Notes: generated from the sequence alone by a model not told the origin. A DNA stretch of 13,400 nt from JAFGHJ01 sp964631335 (GCA_964631335.1 CAZVXD010000051.1:1-13400), one strand, 5' to 3'; counted from the stretch's first letter, positions 1-6,780 are shown. Translations and numbers: made by a program.

Positions 1-1340
1 ATCATTGTTGCAAACATTTCTCCTGTATTTTCTGCGGCAGTCTCAGATACTTGTTCCCAATCAATCAATTCTTTTTTATTTGCCTCAAGTTCTTTCATCC
101 AATTTTTAAATGCTTGCCTTGCATCTGCCCATTGTTTATTATTATCTTGCCATAATTCTGTTTCAAGGGCTAAAAGCGAACCTGTCCTTTCTATTTCTTT
201 ATTTAATCCATTAATTCCACCACCAGGATTACCCCCATTTGGAGAACCCGATAATCCATCTATTTCCAGCTTTGTCTCTTCTAAAGTTTTTTTACCTCTT
301 TCAAGATTTAGAATCATTGTATTATATTTTTCTTCATTCTCTTGTAATGCTTTGCCCTGTTCTACAAAACCAATATTAAGCATTCTTACACTATGTGCAG
401 CATCTTCAAATTTACTACCCAATCCTGGAATTTTTGTCATAAGTCCTAAAGTATTTGCAATAACATTTGTTATATGTGCACCGAAGTCAGTCATCGCTTC
501 TCGGGTATTATTTACAAAGCGCATTAGGATAATCCCGGTTCTACCTATCCATTCGCCTACATCCTTTAGCGTAGCCCTAAAACCTTCTGTACCTTCGGCG
601 CTTTCTTTCATCTCTCCGGTAAATTCATTCAAAGCAGGCATAAGTCCAAAAACAAATTCACGTTTTGCCGCATTGACGGTTTCTTTTAAAGCTGTCATTT
701 TATCATCGAATGCTTTTGTAGCTTCTACATCTTCTTCCGACATAATAATACCGAGTTTATGCCCTTCGTCCGCCATTTTATTAAACCAATCAGAACCTTT
801 TTTAAGTAGCGGAATTAATTGTCTGCCTGCTCTCGCTCCGAATAATTGAGTTATTGCTGAAAGCTGTTCTGTTGACAAAGAACCTCTATGAGCTACATCG
901 GCAATATCTTTAAAAACCTCTGTCGTATTTCTTAAGGTGCCATCGGAATTCCTATATTCTATCCCTAAAGCCCTGAAATATCTAAGATAAGTTTCAAGTC
1001 CATCTCCGGCGTACCCTAAACGTACTGTCAGGTTCCCGAGGCCTTTTTCTAAGGCTTGAACATCTGCGTGTTCTTGTTTAGCCGCATAAGCAAGTTCCTG
1101 AAATTCCTCGACTGCTGTACCGGTAGCAATAGCGGATTTTCTTATTTCATTATTGTATCTGACTGTGTCCGCAATCATTTTTGAAATTGCCACGCTCACA
1201 CTTACAAAAGCAGCTGCTAAAGCCACCGTGATATTTTTAGTTACTTTTTTAGCATTCGTTAATCCGGTTTGATATTGTTTATTATCGAGTGAAAGTTTCG
1301 CTTTTAGATTCGCAAGATTAACAGACCCGCCACCAAACAT
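1..1340 (-). CDS. Tail tape measure protein, N-terminal part (runs off the window)
   Basis: This frame is open from an ATG at 1340 to the window edge, giving 446 residues without a stop; the C-terminus is missing. Tape measure proteins set tail length and help eject DNA. The N-terminus (MFGGGSVNLANLKAKLSLDN, then KQYQTGLTNAKK) has the usual opening of these proteins, followed by an Ala/Val-rich hydrophobic stretch at about residues 38-56. Next come long charged helical segments containing a RAGRQLIPLL motif near residue 180. A Gly/Asn/Pro-rich linker lies near residues 385-400 and is followed by more Lys/Glu-rich helix. An AAGGCGG Shine-Dalgarno-like site lies 4 bases before the ATG, and a TAA of a tiny upstream ORF touches the start. 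The position after tail tube and chaperone genes supports the call. The identification rests on composition and gene order, since the family is poorly conserved. Confidence 0.85.
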   Translation of the reverse strand, partial: MFGGGSVNLANLKAKLSLDNKQYQTGLTNAKKVTKNITVALAAAFVSVSVAISKMIADTVRYNNEIRKSAIATGTAVEEFQELAYAAKQEHADVQALEKGLGNLTVRLGYAGDGLETYLRYFRALGIEYRNSDGTLRNTTEVFKDIADVAHRGSLSTEQLSAITQLFGARAGRQLIPLLKKGSDWFNKMADEGHKLGIIMSEEDVEATKAFDDKMTALKETVNAAKREFVFGLMPALNEFTGEMKESAEGTEGFRATLKDVGEWIGRTGIILMRFVNNTREAMTDFGAHITNVIANTLGLMTKIPGLGSKFEDAAHSVRMLNIGFVEQGKALQENEEKYNTMILNLERGKKTLEETKLEIDGLSGSPNGGNPGGGINGLNKEIERTGSLLALETELWQDNNKQWADARQAFKNWMKELEANKKELIDWEQVSETAAENTGEMFATM

Positions 1341-1430
1341 TTATCCGCCTTCTCGTGGTAGAAAATTCAGCTTTAAGAAAGGAGTAACTTCAATACCGAC
1401 ATCCATATCAATATTTAAAAGAAACGTCAT
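1341..1430 (-). CDS. Possible 29-residue small protein between chaperone and tape measure
   Basis: An ATG at 1430 opens a 29-codon frame (MTFLLNIDMDVGIEVTPFLK, then a short tail ending REGG). Its TAA stop abuts the ATG of the tape measure gene with no gap. An AAGG lies about seven bases upstream of the ATG, a plausible ribosome binding site. Without this ORF there would be about 107 untranslated bases between the chaperone extension and the tape measure gene, long for this tightly packed block. I do not recognise the product. It could be a leader whose translation couples ribosomes into the tape measure start, a real small tail protein, or a chance ORF. Confidence 0.45.
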   Translation of the reverse strand: MTFLLNIDMDVGIEVTPFLKLNFLPREGG

Positions 1431-1447
1431 ATAGAGCCTTATTTTAA

Positions 1448-2013
1448 TCATTTGCCTCTGAATAATTGGTTAATCGCTTTTTTGTACGCTTTATCATCAT
1501 CGACAAGGTCATCTTCCGTCAATTTCTCCGGGTGTCGAACTCTATCTCTTTTTTCAACAGCATCGAAAATTTCCCATACCTCATATACCGTCAATTCTTT
1601 TTTGATTTCTCGCCAGCTGAATCCAAAATCGACTTTAAGAGAGAAGTCGATGTCTCCAATCGTTGACCTGATGTAGCCGCTGTCAGCAGATTTCCGCCTG
1701 TCAATATATCCTTTATAAAAAAATCGTGGTTCTTCTCCACCACCGAATCATAGAGGTCGTAGAATTCTTCATAATTCATCCCGGCAAAATCTTCTTTTGT
1801 AATTTCTTCTTTGACCCCATGTCGGACTATTTCTTCTTTAAGGGTTTTAGTTTCAGGTAGAATTTCTTTGAGAAGCCCGTAGACAGTTATATGTTCTTTA
1901 CTCATAATTCTCTTAGTAGTCATTTCTTCCAGCCCCCCGATAACCTGTTTAACTACATCCTGCAAGCCTCTAATTTCTCCCCAGAGAAATTTTATGACAG
2001 TATATTTCTTCAA
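1448..2013 (-). CDS. Tail assembly chaperone, long form made by -1 frameshift (gpGT-like)
   Basis: A -1 slip on A_AAA_AAG at 1603-1597 would bypass the TGA at 1593-1591 and add 49 residues, from ELTVYEVWEIFDAVEKRDRV to a TGA at 1450-1448, giving a 188-residue fusion. The extension is charged and helix-like and is tightly followed by the next genes. Long phage tails commonly make a minor G-T fusion this way, where T recruits tube subunits to the tape measure. The extension has no good start of its own. The -1 frame is also open upstream as far as a TGA near 1750 and reads plausibly there (GDIDFSLKVDFGFSWREIKK). A slip at T_TTT_TTT (1723-1717) would give a fusion of the same length with a different middle, so the exact slip site is open. 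Confidence 0.72.
1591..2013 (-). CDS. Tail assembly chaperone, short form (gpG-like)
   Basis: This 140-residue protein lies between the tail tube and tape measure genes, the usual place for the lambda gpG-type chaperone that binds the tape measure protein during tail assembly. It is small, acidic to neutral and mostly helical in look, with a conserved-looking core around KEEITKEDFAGMNYEEFYDL. The start is a TTG at 2013, chosen because an AGGAGG lies five bases upstream and no ATG or GTG fits as well. The reading frame ends TCA AAA AAG AAT TGA, so an A_AAA_AAG slippery heptamer sits just before the stop. Sequence similarity to a named family is not evident to me; the role comes from position, size and the frameshift signature. 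Confidence 0.78.
   Translation of the reverse strand: MKKYTVIKFLWGEIRGLQDVVKQVIGGLEEMTTKRIMSKEHITVYGLLKEILPETKTLKEEIVRHGVKEEITKEDFAGMNYEEFYDLYDSVVEKNHDFFIKDILTGGNLLTAATSGQRLETSTSLLKSILDSAGEKSKKN
1597..1603 (-). promoter_or_regulatory. Putative -1 ribosomal frameshift site A_AAA_AAG
   Basis: On the minus strand, frame-zero codons TCA AAA AAG contain the heptamer A_AAA_AAG in the X_XXY_YYZ register. It is one codon (AAT) before the TGA that ends the short chaperone. The same heptamer type works in bacterial dnaX. I see no strong downstream hairpin and no upstream internal Shine-Dalgarno-like stimulator, so efficiency cannot be judged from sequence alone. Confidence 0.7.
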
Positions 2014-2022
2014 GTATACCTC

Positions 2023-2829
2023 CTATGAGTTGGTAATTTTCATATATCCGAATTCCGCTCCACTATGATCATCATCCTGTAATCCAGTTATTTCTAATGG
2101 GATAGCGCTGAAATCTTCTCCGAACGGGATTTGAAATGCTCCGGTTATTACAGCTTTCCAGAGTTTGATTTCCAGAGTTTCACCATCTTTAGGGAAGGTT
2201 TTTGTCAGTATTATTTCCTCTTCCGTATCGATAACGGCTTTTGTCAGGTCGAATCTCTTTGCGTCGACTGTGGTATAGGCATAGCTGATATAGAGTGTCT
2301 CACCATTAGTAATACTTCCGCCATCTATGAAAGAAATTTTCCCGTTTGCGTAATCTATGATGTAGTCGGTATACTCGGTATAAGTATTTCCAGAATCGTC
2401 CTGTATAAAGTCTCTTACAATTACGGTATCAGCATTATAAATTGTTATAGGAGATTCAAGCCCTCTGCCATGATTAAGATTAATTTTATATCCGCTTTCA
2501 TGGTCTTCACCGCCATCGATAGTGGGTGCTGTTACTTCCTCGTCGAGAATATCCTGTGTCCCGGCGCTTTCGTTTGTCGCCGTGATTCCCAAAATTTTAG
2601 CGAGAACATCCGGATGTATATCGATTGTCTGTCCTGTTATTTTCGGCTGTTCATGGAATTCAAAATATGCTATCGCATTATTGCTTGCTGGGTCGGGAAT
2701 AGGAATCGCCCTTTTCCCCATTTCGATTTGACCGCTTATGGCCAGACGACCAGCGTTTTGCCCACCTATTGTCAAATCGAACCCATATATTAATTTATTA
2801 CTTGCGTGTGGAACTGTTGTACCCGGCAT
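2023..2829 (-). CDS. Major tail tube protein
   Basis: This 268-residue protein probably polymerises into the inner tube of a long non-contractile tail. It is rich in beta-strand patterns and has few Cys. The N-terminus (MPGTTVPHASNKLIYGFDLT) and the C-terminal pattern EDFSAIPLEITGLQDDDHSG are typical of siphovirus major tail proteins, where an acidic loop follows a conserved plleitgl-like strand. The middle part (about residues 120-185), with segments such as ESPITIYNADTVIVRDFI and YTEYTDYIIDYANGKISFID, may be an inserted beta domain. AAAGGAGGT lies eight bases before the ATG. The TGA of the preceding small gene lies inside this ribosome-binding region. The next gene starts ten bases after the stop. 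A head-tail adaptor is a less likely alternative because the chaperone and tape measure follow directly. Confidence 0.82.
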   Translation of the reverse strand: MPGTTVPHASNKLIYGFDLTIGGQNAGRLAISGQIEMGKRAIPIPDPASNNAIAYFEFHEQPKITGQTIDIHPDVLAKILGITATNESAGTQDILDEEVTAPTIDGGEDHESGYKINLNHGRGLESPITIYNADTVIVRDFIQDDSGNTYTEYTDYIIDYANGKISFIDGGSITNGETLYISYAYTTVDAKRFDLTKAVIDTEEEIILTKTFPKDGETLEIKLWKAVITGAFQIPFGEDFSAIPLEITGLQDDDHSGAEFGYMKITNS

Positions 2830-2831
2830 TT

Positions 2832-3023
2832 TCAGTTACCTCCTTTAGATACTTCAGATATCTTTTTTGTGATCGCCACTAACTCCTGTCGTGCTTTTTC
2901 TACTTTCTCTCTTGCTTTTTGCTGTTCTTTCAAAAGAGGTTTAAGCTTTTCTACCCTGCTATCTTTCTTCACCTCTTTGATTTCTTCTTTTTTTACATCT
3001 TTTTTTTCTTTTTCATCAGCCAT
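2832..3023 (-). CDS. Small Lys/Glu-rich coiled-coil protein of the tail region
   Basis: This 63-residue product begins MADEKEKKDVKKEEIKEVKK and is dominated by Lys and Glu with a heptad-like pattern through about residue 57, ending SKGGN. It should be a soluble charged helix or coiled coil; no catalytic motif or membrane segment is visible. The frame continues upstream to 3161, but the start at 3023 is preferred because AGGAGG lies six bases before that ATG, and the longer version would overlap the preceding gene by over 100 bases. It sits between the putative tail terminator and the tail tube genes, an uncommon spot for such a protein. I do not recognise the family. It could be a minor tail or assembly protein. 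Confidence 0.7.
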   Translation of the reverse strand: MADEKEKKDVKKEEIKEVKKDSRVEKLKPLLKEQQKAREKVEKARQELVAITKKISEVSKGGN

Positions 3024-3033
3024 TAAAAGCCTC

Positions 3034-3504
3034 CTATGATCTATTGTGTTCATAAATATTTGTTTCACCCGAATATTTAAGAATGCCCCCCCTTGCGTAG
3101 AGATTGTCGACAAATAAAACATTAGGTAATTCGTACGCCTCGGGATAACATTCAACATCACTCAATAAATATTCTCCGTCATCATCCAGTAAAAGGTCGT
3201 TTTCGAGTAAAGTCTCGATGGTTTTTATTAACGGTATTAAACCCTCTGTCGCATGTGTTAAACTTTCTTCTACCGTTTTAGCCCAGTTTTTAATCACTAC
3301 AAGGTCGATTCTATGTATATGCCTAAAAGTGCATTCCTGAGCCCTGTTTTTCGGGGAAGTAACAGGGACTATAAAGACAGTTTTTTGAGCGGATGGGGTA
3401 ACAAGCGGATAAGTGCATTGTTTCACTTCAAGATTTTTGTCTTTCGCTTGAATCTTTGTTTTCAATTGAGCCATTATATTATCGATTCCTACCATTCCGT
3501 TCAT
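3034..3504 (-). CDS. Putative tail terminator / gp37-like tail completion protein
   Basis: This 156-residue protein starts at an ATG that overlaps the previous stop as ATGA. Gene order (gp36-like, gpG-like, this gene, tail tube) matches the place where long-tailed phages encode the protein that caps the tail and joins it to the head. The sequence suits that fold class: an N-terminal helix (GIDNIMAQLKTKIQAKDKN), beta strands (KTVFIVPVTSP, HIHRIDLVVI), a central helix (GLIPLIKTIETLLEND) and a final strand region (LPNVLFVDNLYARG). No single diagnostic motif is visible, so the function is inferred from order, size and predicted strand-helix layout. Another small connector protein, or a Mu gp37 (DUF1834)-like protein, is possible. 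Confidence 0.6.
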   Translation of the reverse strand: MNGMVGIDNIMAQLKTKIQAKDKNLEVKQCTYPLVTPSAQKTVFIVPVTSPKNRAQECTFRHIHRIDLVVIKNWAKTVEESLTHATEGLIPLIKTIETLLENDLLLDDDGEYLLSDVECYPEAYELPNVLFVDNLYARGGILKYSGETNIYEHNRS

Positions 3505-3974
3505 CCTGTGTTCCTCACTTTTCTGGCCATGTTTTTAATCCAATATTCCGTTATTTTCTCCAGGGCCTTTAAATCTTCTTTAAAAAATCCCAGGAATTTT
3601 CTCTGCATTTTCTTCTGTTTCGCGTTCTGATGATATATTCCGTAACCAATGCCCCTTCTTGGTCCCCATTCGACAAAACTTTTACTGAAGCTGCCGACAA
3701 TAGATTTTTTCAAGGTCCCAGTATCCTGTAGAATTTTATAAGGCGGATTACCTCTGCGTTGTTTTTTTGTCGATTCCTTCAAAGGCAGCCAAGATTCATT
3801 GTTTGTAAAATCGGATTTGCGGCCTTCCTTACGAAAAGTTTCATGTGTCGATTTAATCATTTGCACTCTCATTGCCTTAAAAATAAACGACATATCCCGA
3901 CTGTACCGGATAGCTTTGTTGAATACCGCATCTACTTCTCTTGAGTTTATTGTCAATTTAACCGGTTGTTTCAT
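3501..3974 (-). CDS. Tail completion / virion morphogenesis protein, Mu gpG - P2 gpS like
   Basis: This 157-residue basic protein has the hallmarks of the phage virion morphogenesis family that includes Mu gpG and P2 gpS. These are SWLPLKESTKKQRRGNPPYK (about residues 61-80), then ILQDTGTLKKSIVGSFSK, then a GYGIYHQNAKQKK segment and KFLGF. In the family the order is a W-x-PL-x-x-ST motif, an L-x-x-TG-x-L-x-x-S motif, a YA-x-xHQ motif and a short Arg/Phe-rich end, and that order is kept here. Such proteins act at the head-tail junction during completion of the tail. It overlaps both neighbours by ATGA, which suggests coupled translation with the gp36-like and terminator genes. Confidence 0.82.
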   Translation of the reverse strand: MKQPVKLTINSREVDAVFNKAIRYSRDMSFIFKAMRVQMIKSTHETFRKEGRKSDFTNNESWLPLKESTKKQRRGNPPYKILQDTGTLKKSIVGSFSKSFVEWGPRRGIGYGIYHQNAKQKKMQRKFLGFFKEDLKALEKITEYWIKNMARKVRNTG

Positions 3975-4426
3975 TCTCTGTCATCCTCGATTTCTTCGAG
4001 CAAATCGGAATCGGCATCATAATTTTCTTCATCATCGAGATTAAACACGGGAGAATACCCCTTCGTAGTACTGTTCAAACCTATATGTTCTGCCGCTACA
4101 TCGGTTATATTCATCTTGCCATTTTTAAGGGCGTCGAGCCATTCGAGAGCGAGCTTATAATTCGCTTCAAGTCTTCCCGGCGTACCTTCCGGACCGCTCA
4201 TAATCGGGTTTTTATCCGCCGCGACCATATATGCCGATATGTTCTTCGAGATTGCCTCGATTATAGCTGGTGTGGGGCTAAAAGGTACTGTATATTTTCC
4301 TTCGAGCTTAGAATCTATTAGGGCGTCGGCGTCGGATATACAATCCTCTACAAAAGCGTCAAGTATTTCGGTCTTACTTTTATTATTGAGTTTCTTTCTT
4401 GCCTGATCAGCCGTGCAGTAAGCCAT
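3971..4426 (-). CDS. Head-tail connector protein, gp36 / DUF1320-like
   Basis: This 151-residue protein begins MAYCTADQARKKL, followed by an acidic helix region (AFVEDCISDADALIDSKLEG) and KYTVPFSPTPAIIEAISKNI. This is the layout of the DUF1320 family that includes Mu gp36: a Tyr/Cys N-terminus, a helix containing DADALIDSKL, a Y-x-VPF loop and a P-x-x-I helix. These are helical adaptor proteins on the portal at the head-tail interface. The last 35 residues are strongly acidic (EENYDADSDLLEEIEDDRE). The ATG lies inside the end of the preceding gene (20-base overlap) with only a weak ribosome binding site, so it probably relies on coupled translation. The stop overlaps the next start as ATGA. 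Confidence 0.83.
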   Translation of the reverse strand: MAYCTADQARKKLNNKSKTEILDAFVEDCISDADALIDSKLEGKYTVPFSPTPAIIEAISKNISAYMVAADKNPIMSGPEGTPGRLEANYKLALEWLDALKNGKMNITDVAAEHIGLNSTTKGYSPVFNLDDEENYDADSDLLEEIEDDRE

Positions 4427-4676
4427 GATGTTCTAAATTCTCCCGGGGAAATCCCCTATCATCCATTGCCTGTTCGAGAATGCGTTGCCGTGAGCCATGA
4501 TATTCTTCACTTACTTTCGCCCGCATTTCCTCTATTTCTCTGAAATCGGTAAATTCAAGACATCGCCAGTATTTATAGATTTCTTTCTGGGTGAGATAGA
4601 CGGTTTCGCCTGGGAGGTGTTCTTTACCCCCCAAGCGTAACCGAGAATTCTCCTTTATTTTATAAGGACGTTTCAT
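4407..4676 (-). CDS. Small head-region protein, possibly gp35-like
   Basis: An 89-residue product beginning MKRPYKIKENSRLRLGGKEH. I choose the ATG at 4676 over the GTG one codon earlier because it forms a TGATG overlap with the upstream stop and keeps a better distance to the AAGG of GAAGGATAAG. The N-terminal half looks like a small beta module (RLRLGG, HLPGETVYLTQKE), a pattern also seen in the gp35-type proteins of Mu-like phages that lie near the capsid gene. The C-terminal half is helical and charged (FREIEEMRAKVSEEYHGSRQ). The family match is from memory and weak. The position between the capsid cluster and the gp36-like connector suits a minor head or connector role. Confidence 0.6.
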   Translation of the reverse strand: MKRPYKIKENSRLRLGGKEHLPGETVYLTQKEIYKYWRCLEFTDFREIEEMRAKVSEEYHGSRQRILEQAMDDRGFPRENLEHHGLLHG

Positions 4677-4927
4677 CACTTATCCTTCTTATCCCCTTTT
4701 TTGTCGTTGTCGTTTCCTTTGTCTTTATCGTTATTCTGGTTGTCGTCGTTTCCTTTATCGCCTTCGAGTTCTTTAATTCGTCTTTTAGCTTCTTTTTCAG
4801 GGATAAGATTCGGGTTGCGTTTTGCTTCTTTTGCTGTAAGCGTCACCCATTGCCCTTTTAAAACAGGGCCTTTATCTGTTTTAACCATATCGGTCATACC
4901 GTTTGGATCAATTAAATATTTCGGCAT
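4676..4927 (-). CDS. Small protein with Asp/Asn/Lys/Gly low-complexity tail
   Basis: This 83-residue protein starts at 4927 with GGGAGG about seven bases before the ATG. Residues 1-55 (MPKYLIDPNGMTDMVKTDKG onward, with KGQWVTLTAKEAKRNPNLIP) resemble a small beta-helix module. Residues 57-83 are a low-complexity run made only of Gly, Asp, Asn, Lys and Gln. The layout of short fold plus flexible charged tail is seen in several small capsid-associated proteins, but no motif identifies a function. It lies right after the signal-peptide protein and overlaps the next small gene by one base (TGATG). The N-terminal pattern K-G-x-x-V-x-LT-x-KE resembles that of the next gene, so the two may be related small head proteins. 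Confidence 0.6.
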   Translation of the reverse strand: MPKYLIDPNGMTDMVKTDKGPVLKGQWVTLTAKEAKRNPNLIPEKEAKRRIKELEGDKGNDDNQNNDKDKGNDNDKKGDKKDK

Positions 4928-4930
4928 AGT

Positions 4931-5806
4931 TTAGCCTCCCGGATTTATGTAGACTTTAGCCCGGCCATCTGTATCAATAGCCTGCAAAAGTCTGCCTATA
5001 GTTGCGCTTGTAACTGGTGTAATGTCTGGTATAGCTTTTTTCTTTGTTCCGCTAAGATGAATGACATAACCGGGTAAGCCTGTTGTTGAACTACCATCGA
5101 TTTTAACCGAATCCATAATCCCGCCGATAGCCATCCAACCCCAATCGGCAGCCGCTATTGTGTCGTTTGTGCCAATAAGGTCTACTCCGAATATAACCCC
5201 TGCCGCTAACTGATCGTCTGCAGATGCGACATCTTCAATCGATTGTAAAAGGTATCCATCTAATTGGAAATCTTCTCCTGCTGTAAAATCGGTAGCAATA
5301 GCGTATGCTAATGTATCCCAAAAATGAGAAGACAATACAACATCATTTCCTGTAAAATCTAATGTTTCCGCGACAGCAGTACCATCCCAATCAATACCTT
5401 TTAAAATCAAGCTGGTATTGTTGGAATGATCCGTATATGCGACATTAATTTGCATAGGCGTTTCAATTGCGCTTCCGCTTAATGCGATTGTCAATGTTTC
5501 TGGAGTTTTTGAAAAGGGTTGTTTTGTGACTAATGCCTCAATCGATTGATCCCATGCCACACAATCACCTCTCGCCAAAGCCCCGCCTGAACCGTTGTAA
5601 ACCGGCATAAGAATTAATTGATCGAGAGTATCGGCATATACACTATCCCCAATTGCGATATTCCCCATTTTAAGTTGAATTCTCGAATTCTTCTGTGTAG
5701 TCCTTATGTAACCCGATAGGATAGCCGATCTAAGATTCTGCGTATACCAGCCGACAAAAGTTAGAGAGAAAAGAAGCAATAAGCAAAATAGTACATATTT
5801 TTTCAT
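4931..5806 (-). CDS. Beta-rich virion-region protein with N-terminal signal/transmembrane segment
   Basis: This 291-residue product directly follows the capsid gene. The start is the ATG at 5806, five bases after GGGAGG; a GTG two codons earlier is poorly spaced. Residues 1-20 (MKKYVLFCLLLLFSLTFVGW) form a textbook signal peptide or membrane anchor, with two Lys followed by 17 mostly hydrophobic residues. I see no lipobox and no clear AxA cleavage site. The rest is beta-rich. The segment near residues 42-80 and the C-terminus (TSATIGRLLQAIDTDGRAKV) recall small DUF2190-type decoration modules. Between them lies an Ig-like looking insert (about residues 100-190; e.g. SLILKGIDWDGTAVAETLDF). Phage head proteins assemble in the cytoplasm, so a leader is unexpected. 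It could be a head fibre, a membrane-associated assembly factor or an exported product. The function is not known. Confidence 0.75.
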   Translation of the reverse strand: MKKYVLFCLLLLFSLTFVGWYTQNLRSAILSGYIRTTQKNSRIQLKMGNIAIGDSVYADTLDQLILMPVYNGSGGALARGDCVAWDQSIEALVTKQPFSKTPETLTIALSGSAIETPMQINVAYTDHSNNTSLILKGIDWDGTAVAETLDFTGNDVVLSSHFWDTLAYAIATDFTAGEDFQLDGYLLQSIEDVASADDQLAAGVIFGVDLIGTNDTIAAADWGWMAIGGIMDSVKIDGSSTTGLPGYVIHLSGTKKKAIPDITPVTSATIGRLLQAIDTDGRAKVYINPGG

Positions 5807-5817
5807 TACCACCTCCC

Positions 5818-6768
5818 TTACGCTATTACTGTCTGCGCTATATATGCCGCTTTTGCGTTTAATAGTACATTATCAAGTCCTTCTTCCCATACCAGTACTT
5901 CAACACCGCGAGGCGGGTTAAAGGTATTTTGGGTATAGGTCTGGCGTCCCGGGGTAACAGAGAAAGTCGCGAATGCGGATTTTGTTCTAAGTCCCGGCTG
6001 TCCCGGTTCGATGTAAGCGAGAACTAAATCCGTACCCCATACCGGCGATAAGGACATTGTGCCACCTTCATTCGAGGTATCGTACATTATCCTTCCGATA
6101 TAAGGTTCGAGGTCAAAAAATGCTCTGAACACTTGAAGCATTTTCTCTCTTGAAAGTGGTCCCGGACCTGCTAATTTCGAAGTCACAATATCCGGATGAC
6201 AGGAAAGCGTTACCGCCGTTTTCCAATCCATAATCATTGAATTGGGGGCAGTACCTCCGTTCGTTCTTGCCGCGCAAACCCAGTCTTTAACATCCTCAAA
6301 AGGATGGGAAAGTCCGTTAGTATAATCCGACCATTGAGCTGTACCAGTTAATTGGGTATTGGATATCGAGGCTGTATTCGTAATCGCCGCCGCTGTTCTA
6401 ATTTCATGGGCTATCTTCATAACTTCCGTTAAATCTCTTGTCACGTCTTCCTTCACATTCATCCCGCCTTTAGGACCGTACAAACGCTGTTCCTTCGGGG
6501 ATATTTCAGCCGCGAGTCCGTAAGGATCACAACTGAAAGACAGAGACGTATCCATGTCGAATTCGAATATCGGGGCTTTCCCCTTAGCCGTAACAATTGT
6601 ATTTTGCTGTCTTAGATGATTGGTTCCGTATTTTCTAATTTTACCTGAATCGACCGCTACCGGAATGCGTTTGCATACCGCGTCCGCGATCTGATCTTCT
6701 GTCGCAAGTTTGACCGAGATATTGGTCAAATGAGTATCAATATATCCACCTGGTTCTCTAACTGCCAT
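5818..6768 (-). CDS. Major capsid protein (HK97-fold inferred)
   Basis: This 316-residue protein is the most probable major capsid protein. It follows the protease/scaffold and decoration-like genes and has the expected size. The N-terminal part carries DAVCKRIPVAVDSGKIRKYG and later DPYGLAAEISPKE, a pattern I associate with capsid proteins of phages that have Mu-like head modules. The middle holds an alpha-rich spine (RDLTEVMKIAHEIRTAAAIT) and the C-terminal end a beta segment (GVEVLVWEEGLDNVLLNAKA). AGGAGGTG lies five bases before the ATG. There is no long cleavable N-terminal scaffold domain, consistent with a separate scaffold encoded upstream. The HK97 fold is assumed from phage biology rather than from a visible motif. 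Confidence 0.88.
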   Translation of the reverse strand: MAVREPGGYIDTHLTNISVKLATEDQIADAVCKRIPVAVDSGKIRKYGTNHLRQQNTIVTAKGKAPIFEFDMDTSLSFSCDPYGLAAEISPKEQRLYGPKGGMNVKEDVTRDLTEVMKIAHEIRTAAAITNTASISNTQLTGTAQWSDYTNGLSHPFEDVKDWVCAARTNGGTAPNSMIMDWKTAVTLSCHPDIVTSKLAGPGPLSREKMLQVFRAFFDLEPYIGRIMYDTSNEGGTMSLSPVWGTDLVLAYIEPGQPGLRTKSAFATFSVTPGRQTYTQNTFNPPRGVEVLVWEEGLDNVLLNAKAAYIAQTVIA

Positions 6769-6780
6769 AATTCACCTCCT

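Noticed and set aside
352..849. A 165-codon plus-strand open frame inside the tape measure gene
   Set aside because: It lies entirely antisense to a well-supported coding frame, is Ser/Pro/Ile-rich as reverse complements often are, and has no convincing ribosome binding site.
2131..2793. A 220-codon plus-strand open frame opposite the tail tube gene
   Set aside because: It is Cys/Tyr/Phe-rich with no recognisable domain and is fully antisense to the tail tube gene, which has a strong ribosome site and a family-like sequence.
3024..3161. N-terminal extension of the Lys/Glu-rich small protein to an upstream start at 3161
   Set aside because: The extension overlaps the preceding gene in another frame, lacks a ribosome site, and differs in composition from the charged core; AGGAGG six bases before the ATG at 3023 decides the start.
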